Assembly (NCBI GenBank): GCA_034189755.1
Contig: JAXIHJ010000068.1
Span: forward strand, 1-14,912
Direction of reading: 5' to 3'
Length of the DNA stretch: 14,912 bases
Origin: JAXIHJ01 sp034189755
Lineage (GTDB): Bacteria > Planctomycetota > Phycisphaerae > SM23-33
The notes under the pieces were generated by a model. The model was given only the letters and a program-made list of their open reading frames with translations. It ran no database searches and was not told where the DNA came from. The position numbers were made by a program, and so were the translations under genes. This document shows, one piece after another, positions 7,004 through 13,961 of the stretch; the first letter of the stretch is position 1, and each line of letters opens with the position of its first letter.

Positions 7004-9607
7004 TTACTGCAACTGCCAGTATCGTCTCAGCAGCCATTCGCCCGTCAGCAGCACTACGAACGCGATGAACAAGACGGGGAAGTGGTATAGCCGGTAGCTG
7101 CGTGCCCGTTCGGCCGGGTAGGCCAGTGCCTTCCGGCGGTCGAGTATGTGATCGACCAACTCCGGCAGGCCGGAGATGTCGGCGTATCGCCCGCCGGACC
7201 GGGCGGCGATGTCGCGCAGCGTATCGGTCTCGCGTGCCAGCCGGTCCATCTCCGCCGAATGCGGTGCGACCAGCAGGCTAAGTTCATCGGCGGCCAGGCG
7301 CTTGCCCGAGGCGTCCAAGGCCGTCGCCCGAACGAGATATTGCCCCGGCTTCTGCGGGCTGAAGTCGGCTTCGAACATGCCTTGGTCCTGGCCTGGCGCC
7401 AGCGGGATGTTTTGGGCCGTCTGGCCATCGGCGTCCTTGGCGGGGCTGATCGCACAGGTTATCTGCGCCGCCGGCGGGTCCTTGGGGCGACCCTGGCGGT
7501 ACTTGGCGGTTATCTTGAGCTGTTGGCCAAGTTGCAGATAGGAGCGGCTTAGCCTTAGCGCCATCGCCGGTTTTTCGTCGCGCTGTTTGGTTTCGGCGCC
7601 GGCCAGCCAGCGGACAAGCTGGCCCCAGAACCGCTGGTACGGCCCTTCGCTGCCCAGGCCGCGCAGCGGCAGGTGCCATCGCCAGGTGGTGTCGGCCGTG
7701 AAGGCGGCGGCTCTGCCGGCGCCGAACTGCTGAACGGCCAGAACCACCAGCGGGCCGGCTTCGTTGCTGCGTTCGGGGTGCACAGCCAGCGTTGCGGCGG
7801 CCGGCTTGGCGCCACTGACCGTCACGCAGCCAAGCAGTTCAGGCAGCTTTACGTTGCCTTTGGATGGTGTGCCCCGACCGGCCGAGAGAAAGTAGTCGGC
7901 GAGGCCCTCGAAAACGGGGTGCGCTGCCCCGGCGGCGGTCAGTTGCGGTATGAACGGTGTGGTTTCCTGGCCGCCGGAGCGGCCGCCGACGGCGACGGGC
8001 AAGGCCGCCTCGATGTCAGTCCCTCCGTAGCCGCCGGGCCCAAAGCTGTTGTGCCCGCCCAGCATCAAAAGTCCGCCGCCGTCGTTAACGAAACGGCGAA
8101 TGCGGGCCATCTGGTCGTTGGTCAGGAATGTCCGGTCCAGGTCGCCCAAAATCAGCACGTCGAACAGCTTGAAGTCATCATCACTGCTCGGCAAAACCGA
8201 TAACTGCACCCCGCCCCTGCGCCCCTGCGCCCAGAACCGGTTTGACGTGATGCGAACCAGGGCCATGAACTGCACGTTCGGGTCGCTGTCGAGCAGTCGC
8301 TTGAGGTATTTGTACTCCGGGCGCATCGAGCCTTCGACGTAGAGCACGCCAATACGGGGCTGGGATACCAGCACGTGCAACTCCTGTTCGTTGTCACGGC
8401 GAACAGTCTCAGCCTGGTGTGCCGGGATCACGATCCGCAGCTTGCGCAGCGGCCCGGAGGCTTCGGCTTCGCTGGCTGAGTCCCTGGGTGTCCATTTGAG
8501 CTTAACCGTCAGTGTGGCGTCGCTGCGGTCGGTCCAGAGCGGCTGGGTCGCCAGCGGCTGGTCGCTGCCGGCCTCGAAGAGCCGCAGCTCCGAAGGCACC
8601 GACCCGAAGCCGGTCATGCCGACACGTGCGGTGATGGTGGCGACATTGTTCCGGACGGCTTCGAAGGCGGTTTCAGCGACGAGCAGTTGGATATTTCGGC
8701 GCCGGGCGGCGGCTTCATCGGCTGAGCCGACGCCCGCGACGTAAATCGGCACGCCGCCGGCGACGACCGCGTCGATGAGATTGCCGGCTGAGTTGTGCAG
8801 CCCGTCGCTGACCAGCACCATGCCGGGCAGCTCCGACGGGGCGAAATCGGCCACTGCGCCGCGGATCGCCAGGGCGATGTCCGTGCCGTTGCCGGCCGGC
8901 GGTAACTCGGAAAGGGCGTCCAGCGACTTGGCTGTCTGGAGCGTCTCGGCAAAGTGGTGCCAAACCGGCCGGAGCGTTTTCTCCAACCGCATCCGCTGTG
9001 TGTTGAGCATCTGGATTGCTTCTGTGTACCGGTCGACTGCACCGGCCTCGTCAGCCGCCGACATAGAGGCCGAGCGGTCCACCAGGATCGGCAGAGGTGT
9101 CCTGGACGCATCGCCGCCTGCGACGCTGAAGACGGGCTTGAAGAGGATAAGCAGCAGCGCGAGGATCGCTAGGCATCGCAGCGTCATCAGCGCCGCCATT
9201 CGGCCGATGCCGAGGTATGCGTACGCCGCCGCATAGAAAACGCCCACGGCCAAAACAAGCTCAACGCCCAACAATGCCATCCACACCGCGACGGGCTGGC
9301 CGTCGGCGCAGAGTATGAATATCCCGGCCGCGGCGGTTCCGGCGGCTGCCGCAGCCGCCGCGAGCAGCGAAGCCCGTGCGCCGCGGCGGTTGGCCCGGCG
9401 GGCCTGCACGACGGTATCGATAAGCATCGCTGCGGTGTAGATGCCCGGGCCCAGCGCCGCGGCCAGGCATGTGGCCCCGCTCCACCGGCGCCGGCGGATG
9501 ATCCGGTATACCCCGACGCCTGCCAGCACCGTCATTACCACGCCGAGAATAACGACCGGCAGCAGCCAGCCGCCCGCACCCTGAAATTGCAGAGTTGCTA
9601 TCTCCAT
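7004..9607 (-). CDS. Membrane protein with VWA domain and glutamine-amidotransferase-like domain
   Basis: The frame reaches a TTG at 9679, but the ATG at 9607 is preferred: it gives 867 residues and sits 10 nt after a promoter-like TACATT. About five TM helices occupy residues 14-158. A von Willebrand A domain follows with a full MIDAS: DRSASMS (Asp177, Ser179, Ser181), Thr242 in GNGTDIA and Asp268 in SDG. After a beta-rich linker comes a class-I glutamine-amidotransferase-like (ThuA-like) fold, with FDVLILGDLDR (482-492) and GGLLMLGGHNSFGPGGYGGT (511-530), which shows no catalytic Cys at the nucleophile elbow. A last TM helix (about 842-861) ends RRYWQLQ. The architecture matches uncharacterised membrane proteins (COG5426-like) that usually accompany MoxR/DUF58/BatA sets in planctomycetes, but none of those is beside it here. 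An envelope-associated scaffold or metal-dependent binding role is likely; the exact function is unknown. Confidence 0.85.
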   Translation of the reverse strand: MEIATLQFQGAGGWLLPVVILGVVMTVLAGVGVYRIIRRRRWSGATCLAAALGPGIYTAAMLIDTVVQARRANRRGARASLLAAAAAAAGTAAAGIFILCADGQPVAVWMALLGVELVLAVGVFYAAAYAYLGIGRMAALMTLRCLAILALLLILFKPVFSVAGGDASRTPLPILVDRSASMSAADEAGAVDRYTEAIQMLNTQRMRLEKTLRPVWHHFAETLQTAKSLDALSELPPAGNGTDIALAIRGAVADFAPSELPGMVLVSDGLHNSAGNLIDAVVAGGVPIYVAGVGSADEAAARRRNIQLLVAETAFEAVRNNVATITARVGMTGFGSVPSELRLFEAGSDQPLATQPLWTDRSDATLTVKLKWTPRDSASEAEASGPLRKLRIVIPAHQAETVRRDNEQELHVLVSQPRIGVLYVEGSMRPEYKYLKRLLDSDPNVQFMALVRITSNRFWAQGRRGGVQLSVLPSSDDDFKLFDVLILGDLDRTFLTNDQMARIRRFVNDGGGLLMLGGHNSFGPGGYGGTDIEAALPVAVGGRSGGQETTPFIPQLTAAGAAHPVFEGLADYFLSAGRGTPSKGNVKLPELLGCVTVSGAKPAAATLAVHPERSNEAGPLVVLAVQQFGAGRAAAFTADTTWRWHLPLRGLGSEGPYQRFWGQLVRWLAGAETKQRDEKPAMALRLSRSYLQLGQQLKITAKYRQGRPKDPPAAQITCAISPAKDADGQTAQNIPLAPGQDQGMFEADFSPQKPGQYLVRATALDASGKRLAADELSLLVAPHSAEMDRLARETDTLRDIAARSGGRYADISGLPELVDHILDRRKALAYPAERARSYRLYHFPVLFIAFVVLLTGEWLLRRYWQLQ

Positions 9608-9617
9608 CTGGAATTTG

Positions 9618-9646
9618 AATGTAGAAACGACCGGCGTGTTTGGCAA
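9618..9646 (-). promoter_or_regulatory. Candidate promoter of the VWA/GATase-like gene
   Basis: On the minus strand TTGCCA (9646-9641, 5 of 6 consensus), a 17-nt spacer and TACATT (9623-9618) precede the ATG at 9607 by 10 nt. No Shine-Dalgarno lies between. The leader would be only about 4 nt. This supports the ATG at 9607 over the upstream TTG at 9679, which would lie upstream of the promoter. Confidence 0.55.
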
Positions 9647-9687
9647 GAGGCTGGCCTTGCCGTATGAGTGAAGGCCCAACTGGCCTG

Positions 9688-9715
9688 TTGCTCTATCGTG
9701 CGGGGAGACTATAAT
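9688..9715 (+). promoter_or_regulatory. Candidate promoter of trpD
   Basis: TTGCTC (9688-9693), a 16-nt spacer and a perfect TATAAT (9710-9715) lie 20 nt before the trpD ATG. The leader would be about 14 nt. AGGA at 9724-9727 would be the ribosome binding site, almost at the 5' end of the transcript. No leader peptide or attenuator of the classical trp kind fits in this space. Confidence 0.6.
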
Positions 9716-9735
9716 TCCGTCTCAGGACCGCCGTT

Positions 9736-10758
9736 ATGCAAGAGATCAGTTACAGCGACCTGCTGCGGGCCGTCATGGCCCGGCAGAACCTGACACTCGA
9801 CCAAGCCAATTGGGCGTTCGGTCAGATTATGGGCGGTGCGTGGACCGAGGCCCAGATAGCCGGGCTGCTGGTGGCGTTGGCGGCCAAGGGCGAGACGGTT
9901 GATGAGATCGCCGGTGCCGCCGAGGCCATGCGCCTGTGTGTGCAGCGGATCGACACCGGCGGCGCCGAGGTGATCGACACGTGCGGCACGGGCGGCACGG
10001 GCCTGCGGACGTTCAACATATCGACAGCCGCCGCGTTGGTGTGCGCCGGTGCGGGCGTGAAGGTGGCCAAGCACGGCAACCGCACCTCGACCCGGCCGAG
10101 CGGCTCAGCCGATGTGCTGGCGGTGCTGGGCGTGAACATCGAGGCCGACGCCGACTGCGTTGCCCGCTGCCTGGCCGAAGCAGGCGTGTGTTTCTGCTTC
10201 GCCGTGCGGTGCCACCCGGCGATGAAGCACGCCGCGCCGGTACGAAAAGCCCTGGGCGTGAGAACCATCTTTAACATTCTAGGCCCATTGACCAACCCCG
10301 CCGGTGCGACGCGGCAACTGCTGGGCGTTTTCGACTACAGACTGATCGAGACCATCGCGAACGTCCTCAATGCCTTGGGGTCCGTCCGCGCGATGGTCGT
10401 CTGCGCCGAAGACGGGCTGGATGAACTGTCGAGTAGTTCGGTAACGCGGGTCTCGGAGCTTATAGACGGGCAGGTCCGCAGCCGTACCGTTCAGCCGGAG
10501 GACTTCGGCCTGAGACGGTCAAGTCTAAAAGACCTGCTGGTCGACTCGCCGGACGATTCGGCGGCGGTGATCCGCGGCGTGCTGGCCGGCAACCCAGGCC
10601 CGGCCAGAGACGTTGTTTTGCTGAACGCGGCGGCCGCCTTGTGCGTTGCGGGCCGGGCCGAGTCCATCGCCGCCGCAGTGCCGCTTGCCGCCCAGGCCAT
10701 CGACTCCGGCGCCGCCGACGCCGCACTGCAAAAACTCATCGACGTCAGCAACACCTAG
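9736..10758 (+). CDS. trpD: Anthranilate phosphoribosyltransferase
   Basis: This 340-residue enzyme joins anthranilate to phosphoribosyl pyrophosphate in tryptophan synthesis. It has the full TrpD signature set: DTCGTGGTGLRTFNISTA (81-98), KHGNRTSTRPSGSADVLAVLG (112-132), HPAMKH (160-165), VRTIFNILGPLTNPAGATRQLLGV (175-198) and the metal-binding pair Asp229-Glu230 in GLDELS. The position usually Asp in GTGGDG is Thr88 here. That residue lies in the PRPP/magnesium loop, so the change may alter metal use. Length is normal. AGGA at 9724-9727 is 8 nt before the ATG. No other trp gene is next to it: a VWA membrane-protein gene is divergent on the left and a FucI-like gene convergent on the right. 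Its tryptophan role is well supported by motifs, not by context. Confidence 0.96.
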   Translation: MQEISYSDLLRAVMARQNLTLDQANWAFGQIMGGAWTEAQIAGLLVALAAKGETVDEIAGAAEAMRLCVQRIDTGGAEVIDTCGTGGTGLRTFNISTAAALVCAGAGVKVAKHGNRTSTRPSGSADVLAVLGVNIEADADCVARCLAEAGVCFCFAVRCHPAMKHAAPVRKALGVRTIFNILGPLTNPAGATRQLLGVFDYRLIETIANVLNALGSVRAMVVCAEDGLDELSSSSVTRVSELIDGQVRSRTVQPEDFGLRRSSLKDLLVDSPDDSAAVIRGVLAGNPGPARDVVLLNAAAALCVAGRAESIAAAVPLAAQAIDSGAADAALQKLIDVSNT

Positions 10759-10794
10759 GGCGAATATGCTTCATTTCCGCCGCCGGCGTTTTTC

Positions 10795-12519
10795 CTAGAG
10801 CTTTGCCCTGAGCATTTTCGCGGCGTTTTCTCCGCCGTTAATCAGGTGCAGTAGTGGTTGTGGCCGGTCCGTGTCGGGCACAAACGCCGGCCGCTGGGAC
10901 CACGGCGTGACGGACAGGACGTTGGTCAGGTCCATCCAATGCTCCAGGCGGGTCGGCCGGAGGTTCCACGTCATGTGGAGGTGATTGGCCGGTGCATACT
11001 GTTTGTACTCGAGCATCGTTGCGTATTTTGGCACGACCCAGGTATGAGGCCAGTTCCAGTCGGAACAATGCGCCACAGCCTCAGCGAGCTTCTTGGGCAT
11101 TTCGGCGGTGACGGCCTCATCCCAGATTAATGAGAACGTGTCGTTCGTGCCGCTGTAGGTCAGGCGGCCGGCGATGCCGCTGATTCCGCCCGGCGTGATG
11201 AACGTAATGCTGTTGCCGCCGCCGGGGAAATAGTTGCTGTCAGCCAGCGGCATCGTAACGCCTTTCATGCACGCCGCAGCCGACGCGCCGGGTCTGGCGG
11301 CCCAGTTGAAGCTGGCCGAGCCGGAATTGTTGCCGTCCACGAATCCGCGCTGCGCCCACAGGTCCTTGCCGGCGAATTTTATCTTGAGCTTCCGGGCCAG
11401 TGCCTGAATTTCCTCAGGCTCCCAGACCTTGCGGAAGTCCATGAACAGCGGCGGATTGCCGCCGGACAGCCACGTCATGAAGAGCATCGTCAGCAGGCCC
11501 TGCGTATCGGCCTCAGTGGCATAAGGCAGAGCGGGCTTGGCGCCGTTGTGGTCGAATGTGCTGTTGAGCAGGCTCTCCATCACATCGGGCACCGGCAGCG
11601 GCGTGCCGCGCAGGTCGGAAGCCCATTCGAGCTGACTCTGAAAACCGCCGCCTACGGCGTTCATGTCGGCCATCAGGTCGCGGATAATCAGGTACATCGC
11701 AAGCGACCGGTCAAACCGCTCGCTGTCGGCGGCATCCCGCAGCTCCAGCCGCTTGCCGATGTGGTGGTCGCACCAGCGGCGGAGGCGTTTCAGCTCCTTT
11801 TGGTCGTATGCGCCCTTGTTGAGCATGTCGGCCGGCAGCTTCATGTCCAGCCGCGTTATTTCCAGGCCGAACGTCCGGCGGGTGGGAATCACGTGCGACA
11901 GGGCCGTCTCCATGCCCATCGAATCGTGCCCGAAAACAACCACGCGTCGGCCACGCAGGCCGATTACCGTCAATGCCGCGTAGCACCAGTCGACCAGCGC
12001 CTCGGCGGTGGCGGCGGTCATTGTGGGCTTCAGGCCGGTGTCGCCCCACGTGCCGACATTCAGGGTTGCCAATATGCCCGACTGGGCCAGTGCACCGTTG
12101 GCTGCGTGGGCGTAAACCACGCCGGGCTTCGGCGCGCTGTTGCCGCAGGTGATGTTGAGCGGCAACTCAGCGGGCATCTGGCTCAGCAGGCTGATCAGCG
12201 TCAACTGCGGAAACGCCCACGTATCCGGCGCGCATATAATCGCATCAACTCCGGCCGCCAGGAACTGGCCGGCGACAATATCCGCCTGCTTTTCGCCGTC
12301 GAGCAGGACCGGCGCCCAGACGACATCGACCGGCTCGCCGTCGGGCGTCCTGACGCCCTTGCCGACAGCCTCAGCCACCATCTGGACGATATTCACGGCC
12401 CGCTGGCGGGCGGGTTTGTCGATACGCGGGTCGCACGGGGCGCATACGCCGAACGTTACGGTCCTTCGTGCAGGCCGGGTAGCTGCCGACAATCTTTGTA
12501 CGTTGCTCGTTTTAGCCAT
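10795..12519 (-). CDS. L-fucose/L-arabinose isomerase family protein (divergent)
   Basis: The 574-residue length and motif order match the L-fucose isomerase family, which interconverts aldose and ketose sugars at a manganese site. Recognisable stretches are VVVFGHDSMGM (193-203), GGFQSQLEW (291-299), VPDVMESLLNSTFDHNG (310-326), ATEADTQGLLTMLF (334-347), FPGGGNSITFITPGGISG (431-448) and NHLHMTWNL (512-520). Compared with E. coli FucI from memory, the metal Asp (Asp312) and His (His513) have counterparts, but the segment with the metal-binding Glu337 appears about 12 residues shorter and no Glu lies there; the nearest acid is Asp281 or Asp285. Substrate is therefore uncertain, and it may be a non-canonical isomerase. 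AGGAG at 12527-12531 sits 7 nt before the ATG. Divergent galactokinase shares the upstream region, hinting at sugar use. Ends convergently 36 nt from trpD. Confidence 0.85.
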   Translation of the reverse strand: MAKTSNVQRLSAATRPARRTVTFGVCAPCDPRIDKPARQRAVNIVQMVAEAVGKGVRTPDGEPVDVVWAPVLLDGEKQADIVAGQFLAAGVDAIICAPDTWAFPQLTLISLLSQMPAELPLNITCGNSAPKPGVVYAHAANGALAQSGILATLNVGTWGDTGLKPTMTAATAEALVDWCYAALTVIGLRGRRVVVFGHDSMGMETALSHVIPTRRTFGLEITRLDMKLPADMLNKGAYDQKELKRLRRWCDHHIGKRLELRDAADSERFDRSLAMYLIIRDLMADMNAVGGGFQSQLEWASDLRGTPLPVPDVMESLLNSTFDHNGAKPALPYATEADTQGLLTMLFMTWLSGGNPPLFMDFRKVWEPEEIQALARKLKIKFAGKDLWAQRGFVDGNNSGSASFNWAARPGASAAACMKGVTMPLADSNYFPGGGNSITFITPGGISGIAGRLTYSGTNDTFSLIWDEAVTAEMPKKLAEAVAHCSDWNWPHTWVVPKYATMLEYKQYAPANHLHMTWNLRPTRLEHWMDLTNVLSVTPWSQRPAFVPDTDRPQPLLHLINGGENAAKMLRAKL

Positions 12520-12528
12520 GGCTGCTCT

Positions 12529-12546
12529 CCTGTTTTATCAGACAGG
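12529..12546 (-). promoter_or_regulatory. Small inverted repeat overlapping the FucI-like Shine-Dalgarno
   Basis: On the minus strand CCTGT (12546-12542) can pair with ACAGG (12533-12529) across an 8-nt loop. ACAGG overlaps the AGGAG ribosome binding site by three bases. A 5-bp stem is weak, so this may be chance; if it forms, it could partly mask ribosome access. Confidence 0.3.
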
Positions 12547-12583
12547 TCAATTTGTGCACTTGCGCTTGTGGAAAGGAACGAAA

Positions 12584-12613
12584 ATATTACCACAGGACGA
12601 GCGGGCCATACAA
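12584..12613 (-). promoter_or_regulatory. Weak candidate promoter of the FucI-like gene
   Basis: On the minus strand TTGTAT (12613-12608), 18 nt and TAATAT (12589-12584) could form a promoter with a leader of about 58 nt. The -35 match is only three of six. It overlaps the alternative hairpin at 12601-12631, so that structure could act as an operator here. Confidence 0.3.
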
Positions 12614-12631
12614 GGCCCGTGTAAGGCCCGC
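12601..12631. repeat. Hairpin with two alternative right arms in the galK/FucI-like divergent region
   Basis: GCGGGCC at 12601-12607 is a perfect 7-bp complement of GGCCCGC at 12625-12631 (17-nt loop). Its CGGGCC part is also a 6-bp complement of GGCCCG at 12614-12619 (6-nt loop). The two right arms are direct repeats AAGGCCCG 11 nt apart, so only one pairing can form at a time. The position between two divergent sugar-related genes suggests an operator or switch; no protein is known for it. Confidence 0.45.
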
Positions 12632-12678
12632 GAATAGCTGTCCGTCCGTTTTATCCACACCCGGCCGGACCGGGCAAC

Positions 12679-12708
12679 TTGACAAACTTACCATTTGGCA
12701 TGTACGTT
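12679..12708 (+). promoter_or_regulatory. Candidate promoter of galactokinase, predicted leaderless
   Basis: A perfect TTGACA (12679-12684) is followed by 18 nt and TACGTT (12703-12708), which fits TANNNT but only 3 of 6 of TATAAT. The GTG at 12716 comes 7 nt later, so the transcript would begin at the start codon. The alternative TTG start at 12695 would lie between the two boxes. Confidence 0.45.
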
Positions 12709-12715
12709 TCGCCGC

Positions 12716-13876
12716 GTGGAACTCGCAGCGGTCAAGAAGAAGTTTGAAGCCCTCTATGCCGGCGCCGCCGACGGTGTCGTGCGCGCGCCGGGGCGGGTGA
12801 ACCTTATCGGGGAGCACACCGATTATAACGGCGGCTTCGTCCTGCCGATTGCCATCGAGCGGCAGACTGTTGCCTTGTACGCCCGGCGAGATGTTCGTCA
12901 GGTTCGTTTCGCATCGGCCCAGGCCGATGCACGGGCGGCGGTGGACCTTGACAGGCCGATCGCGCCGGGCGAGCCGGCCTGGGCGAACTACTGCCGGGGC
13001 GTGGCGGCGGGGCTGGTTGCGCGCGGCGTGGAGCTTGTCGGCTGCGATATCCTGCTCGACAGTAACATTCCCCTTGGCGGCGGGCTGTCGTCGTCTGCGT
13101 CGCTGGAGGTGGCGACGGCGACGGCGCTGCTGGCGGCGGCAGGTCGGCCGGACGCCGTCCCGCCGCGAGAGTTGGCGCAACTTTGCCAGGCGGCCGAGCA
13201 CGAATTCGCCGGCGCGCCCTGCGGCATAATGGACCAGTCGGTTGTCATTATGGGCCAATCGGGCCAGGCGATGCTTCTGGACTGCCGCAGCGGCCGGATA
13301 CGCCATATTCCGTTCGACGATGCCGGCGTGGTTCTGCTTGTTGCCGATACTCAGGTCCACCACGACATCGCCGATGGCGGCTACGCCGCACGACGCGATC
13401 AGTGCTACGCCGCAGCCGAGACGCTCGGTGTAAAGATGCTCCGCGACGCCGACGAGGCGATGGTCCTCCGGGCCGGCGACGAAGGGCGGCTTGTGGGCAA
13501 GGAGCTGATGCGCGCCCGCCACGTCGTCGGCGAGATTGCGCGGTCACTGGCGGCCGTCGAAGTGTTGAAGGCGGGCGACTATCACCGGTTCGGTGAACTT
13601 ATGTACGGTTCGCACGCATCGTGCCGGGACGATTATGAAATCAGTTGTGATGAGCTGAACGCTGTTGTGGACGCCGCCGCCGGCTGCGCTGGCGTCTACG
13701 GCGCGCGGATGACCGGAGGGGGCTTTGGCGGCTGTGCGATTATCCTCGCCGAGGCCGGGCAGGCGCAGCAAGCAGCCCAGGCCGTCCAGGACAGTTTCGC
13801 CGGCCGCTTCGACCGACGCTGTCCGGTCTTCGCCACCCGCGCCGCAGACGGCGCGAGCATGCTGACGCTGACGTAG
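12716..13876 (+). CDS. galK: Galactokinase
   Basis: This GHMP-family kinase phosphorylates galactose at C1 with ATP, the entry step of the Leloir pathway in the cytoplasm. I chose the GTG at 12716 (386 residues; E. coli GalK has 382) because the protein then begins MELAAVKKKFEALYAG, like other galactokinases. An in-frame TTG at 12695 would add seven residues. The galactokinase signature APGRVNLIGEHTDYNGGF lies at 24-41 with Arg27 stabilising the transition state. The GHMP ATP motif PLGGGLSSSASLE is at 119-131, the catalytic Asp173 is in CGIMDQS, and the third motif YGARMTGGGFGGCAI is at 328-342. No galT or galE is adjacent in the window. It is divergent from the FucI-like gene. No Shine-Dalgarno is visible, in line with a leaderless start. 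Confidence 0.97.
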   Translation: MELAAVKKKFEALYAGAADGVVRAPGRVNLIGEHTDYNGGFVLPIAIERQTVALYARRDVRQVRFASAQADARAAVDLDRPIAPGEPAWANYCRGVAAGLVARGVELVGCDILLDSNIPLGGGLSSSASLEVATATALLAAAGRPDAVPPRELAQLCQAAEHEFAGAPCGIMDQSVVIMGQSGQAMLLDCRSGRIRHIPFDDAGVVLLVADTQVHHDIADGGYAARRDQCYAAAETLGVKMLRDADEAMVLRAGDEGRLVGKELMRARHVVGEIARSLAAVEVLKAGDYHRFGELMYGSHASCRDDYEISCDELNAVVDAAAGCAGVYGARMTGGGFGGCAIILAEAGQAQQAAQAVQDSFAGRFDRRCPVFATRAADGASMLTLT

Positions 13877-13884
13877 GAAAAACA

Positions 13885-13953
13885 AGCAGGGATGCACCGG
13901 ATTCAAGGGATATATAAATCAATTTCATCCTTTGTATCCCTTGCATCCTTGCT
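13885..13953. repeat. 69-nt imperfect palindrome with 9-nt-spaced GGAT/ATCC words, possible bidirectional terminator
   Basis: Positions 13885-13911 pair with 13927-13953: of 27 positions, 22 are Watson-Crick and 2 are G-U in the plus-strand RNA, with 3 mismatches. The loop is 15 AT-rich nt. GGAT recurs at 13890, 13899 and 13908, and ATCC at 13927, 13936 and 13945, both with an exact 9-nt period. It lies between the convergent galK and DUF4139 stop codons, so it may end transcription from both sides. No long T-run directly follows the stem, which is against a simple intrinsic terminator; a dispersed palindromic repeat is the alternative. Confidence 0.65.
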
Positions 13954-13961
13954 ATTTGTTG

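Noticed and set aside
9608..9679. TTG start at 9679 for the VWA protein
   Set aside because: It would lie upstream of a 5-of-6 -35 box with a 17-nt spacer and has no Shine-Dalgarno; the ATG at 9607 begins directly before the first TM segment.
10759..10794. Possible terminator between trpD and the FucI-like gene (CGCCGCCGGCG then five T)
   Set aside because: The self-complementary part is only about 4 bp with no loop, so it cannot form a stable stem.
11548..12624. Plus-strand ORF of 358 codons opposite the FucI-like gene
   Set aside because: Composition is biased to Arg, Gln, His and Val, no family motif is seen, and it overlaps the well-supported FucI-like gene completely.
12587..13522. Minus-strand ORF of 311 codons opposite galactokinase
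   Set aside because: It mirrors galK codons and is basic and low in complexity; galK has all three GHMP motifs in the other strand.
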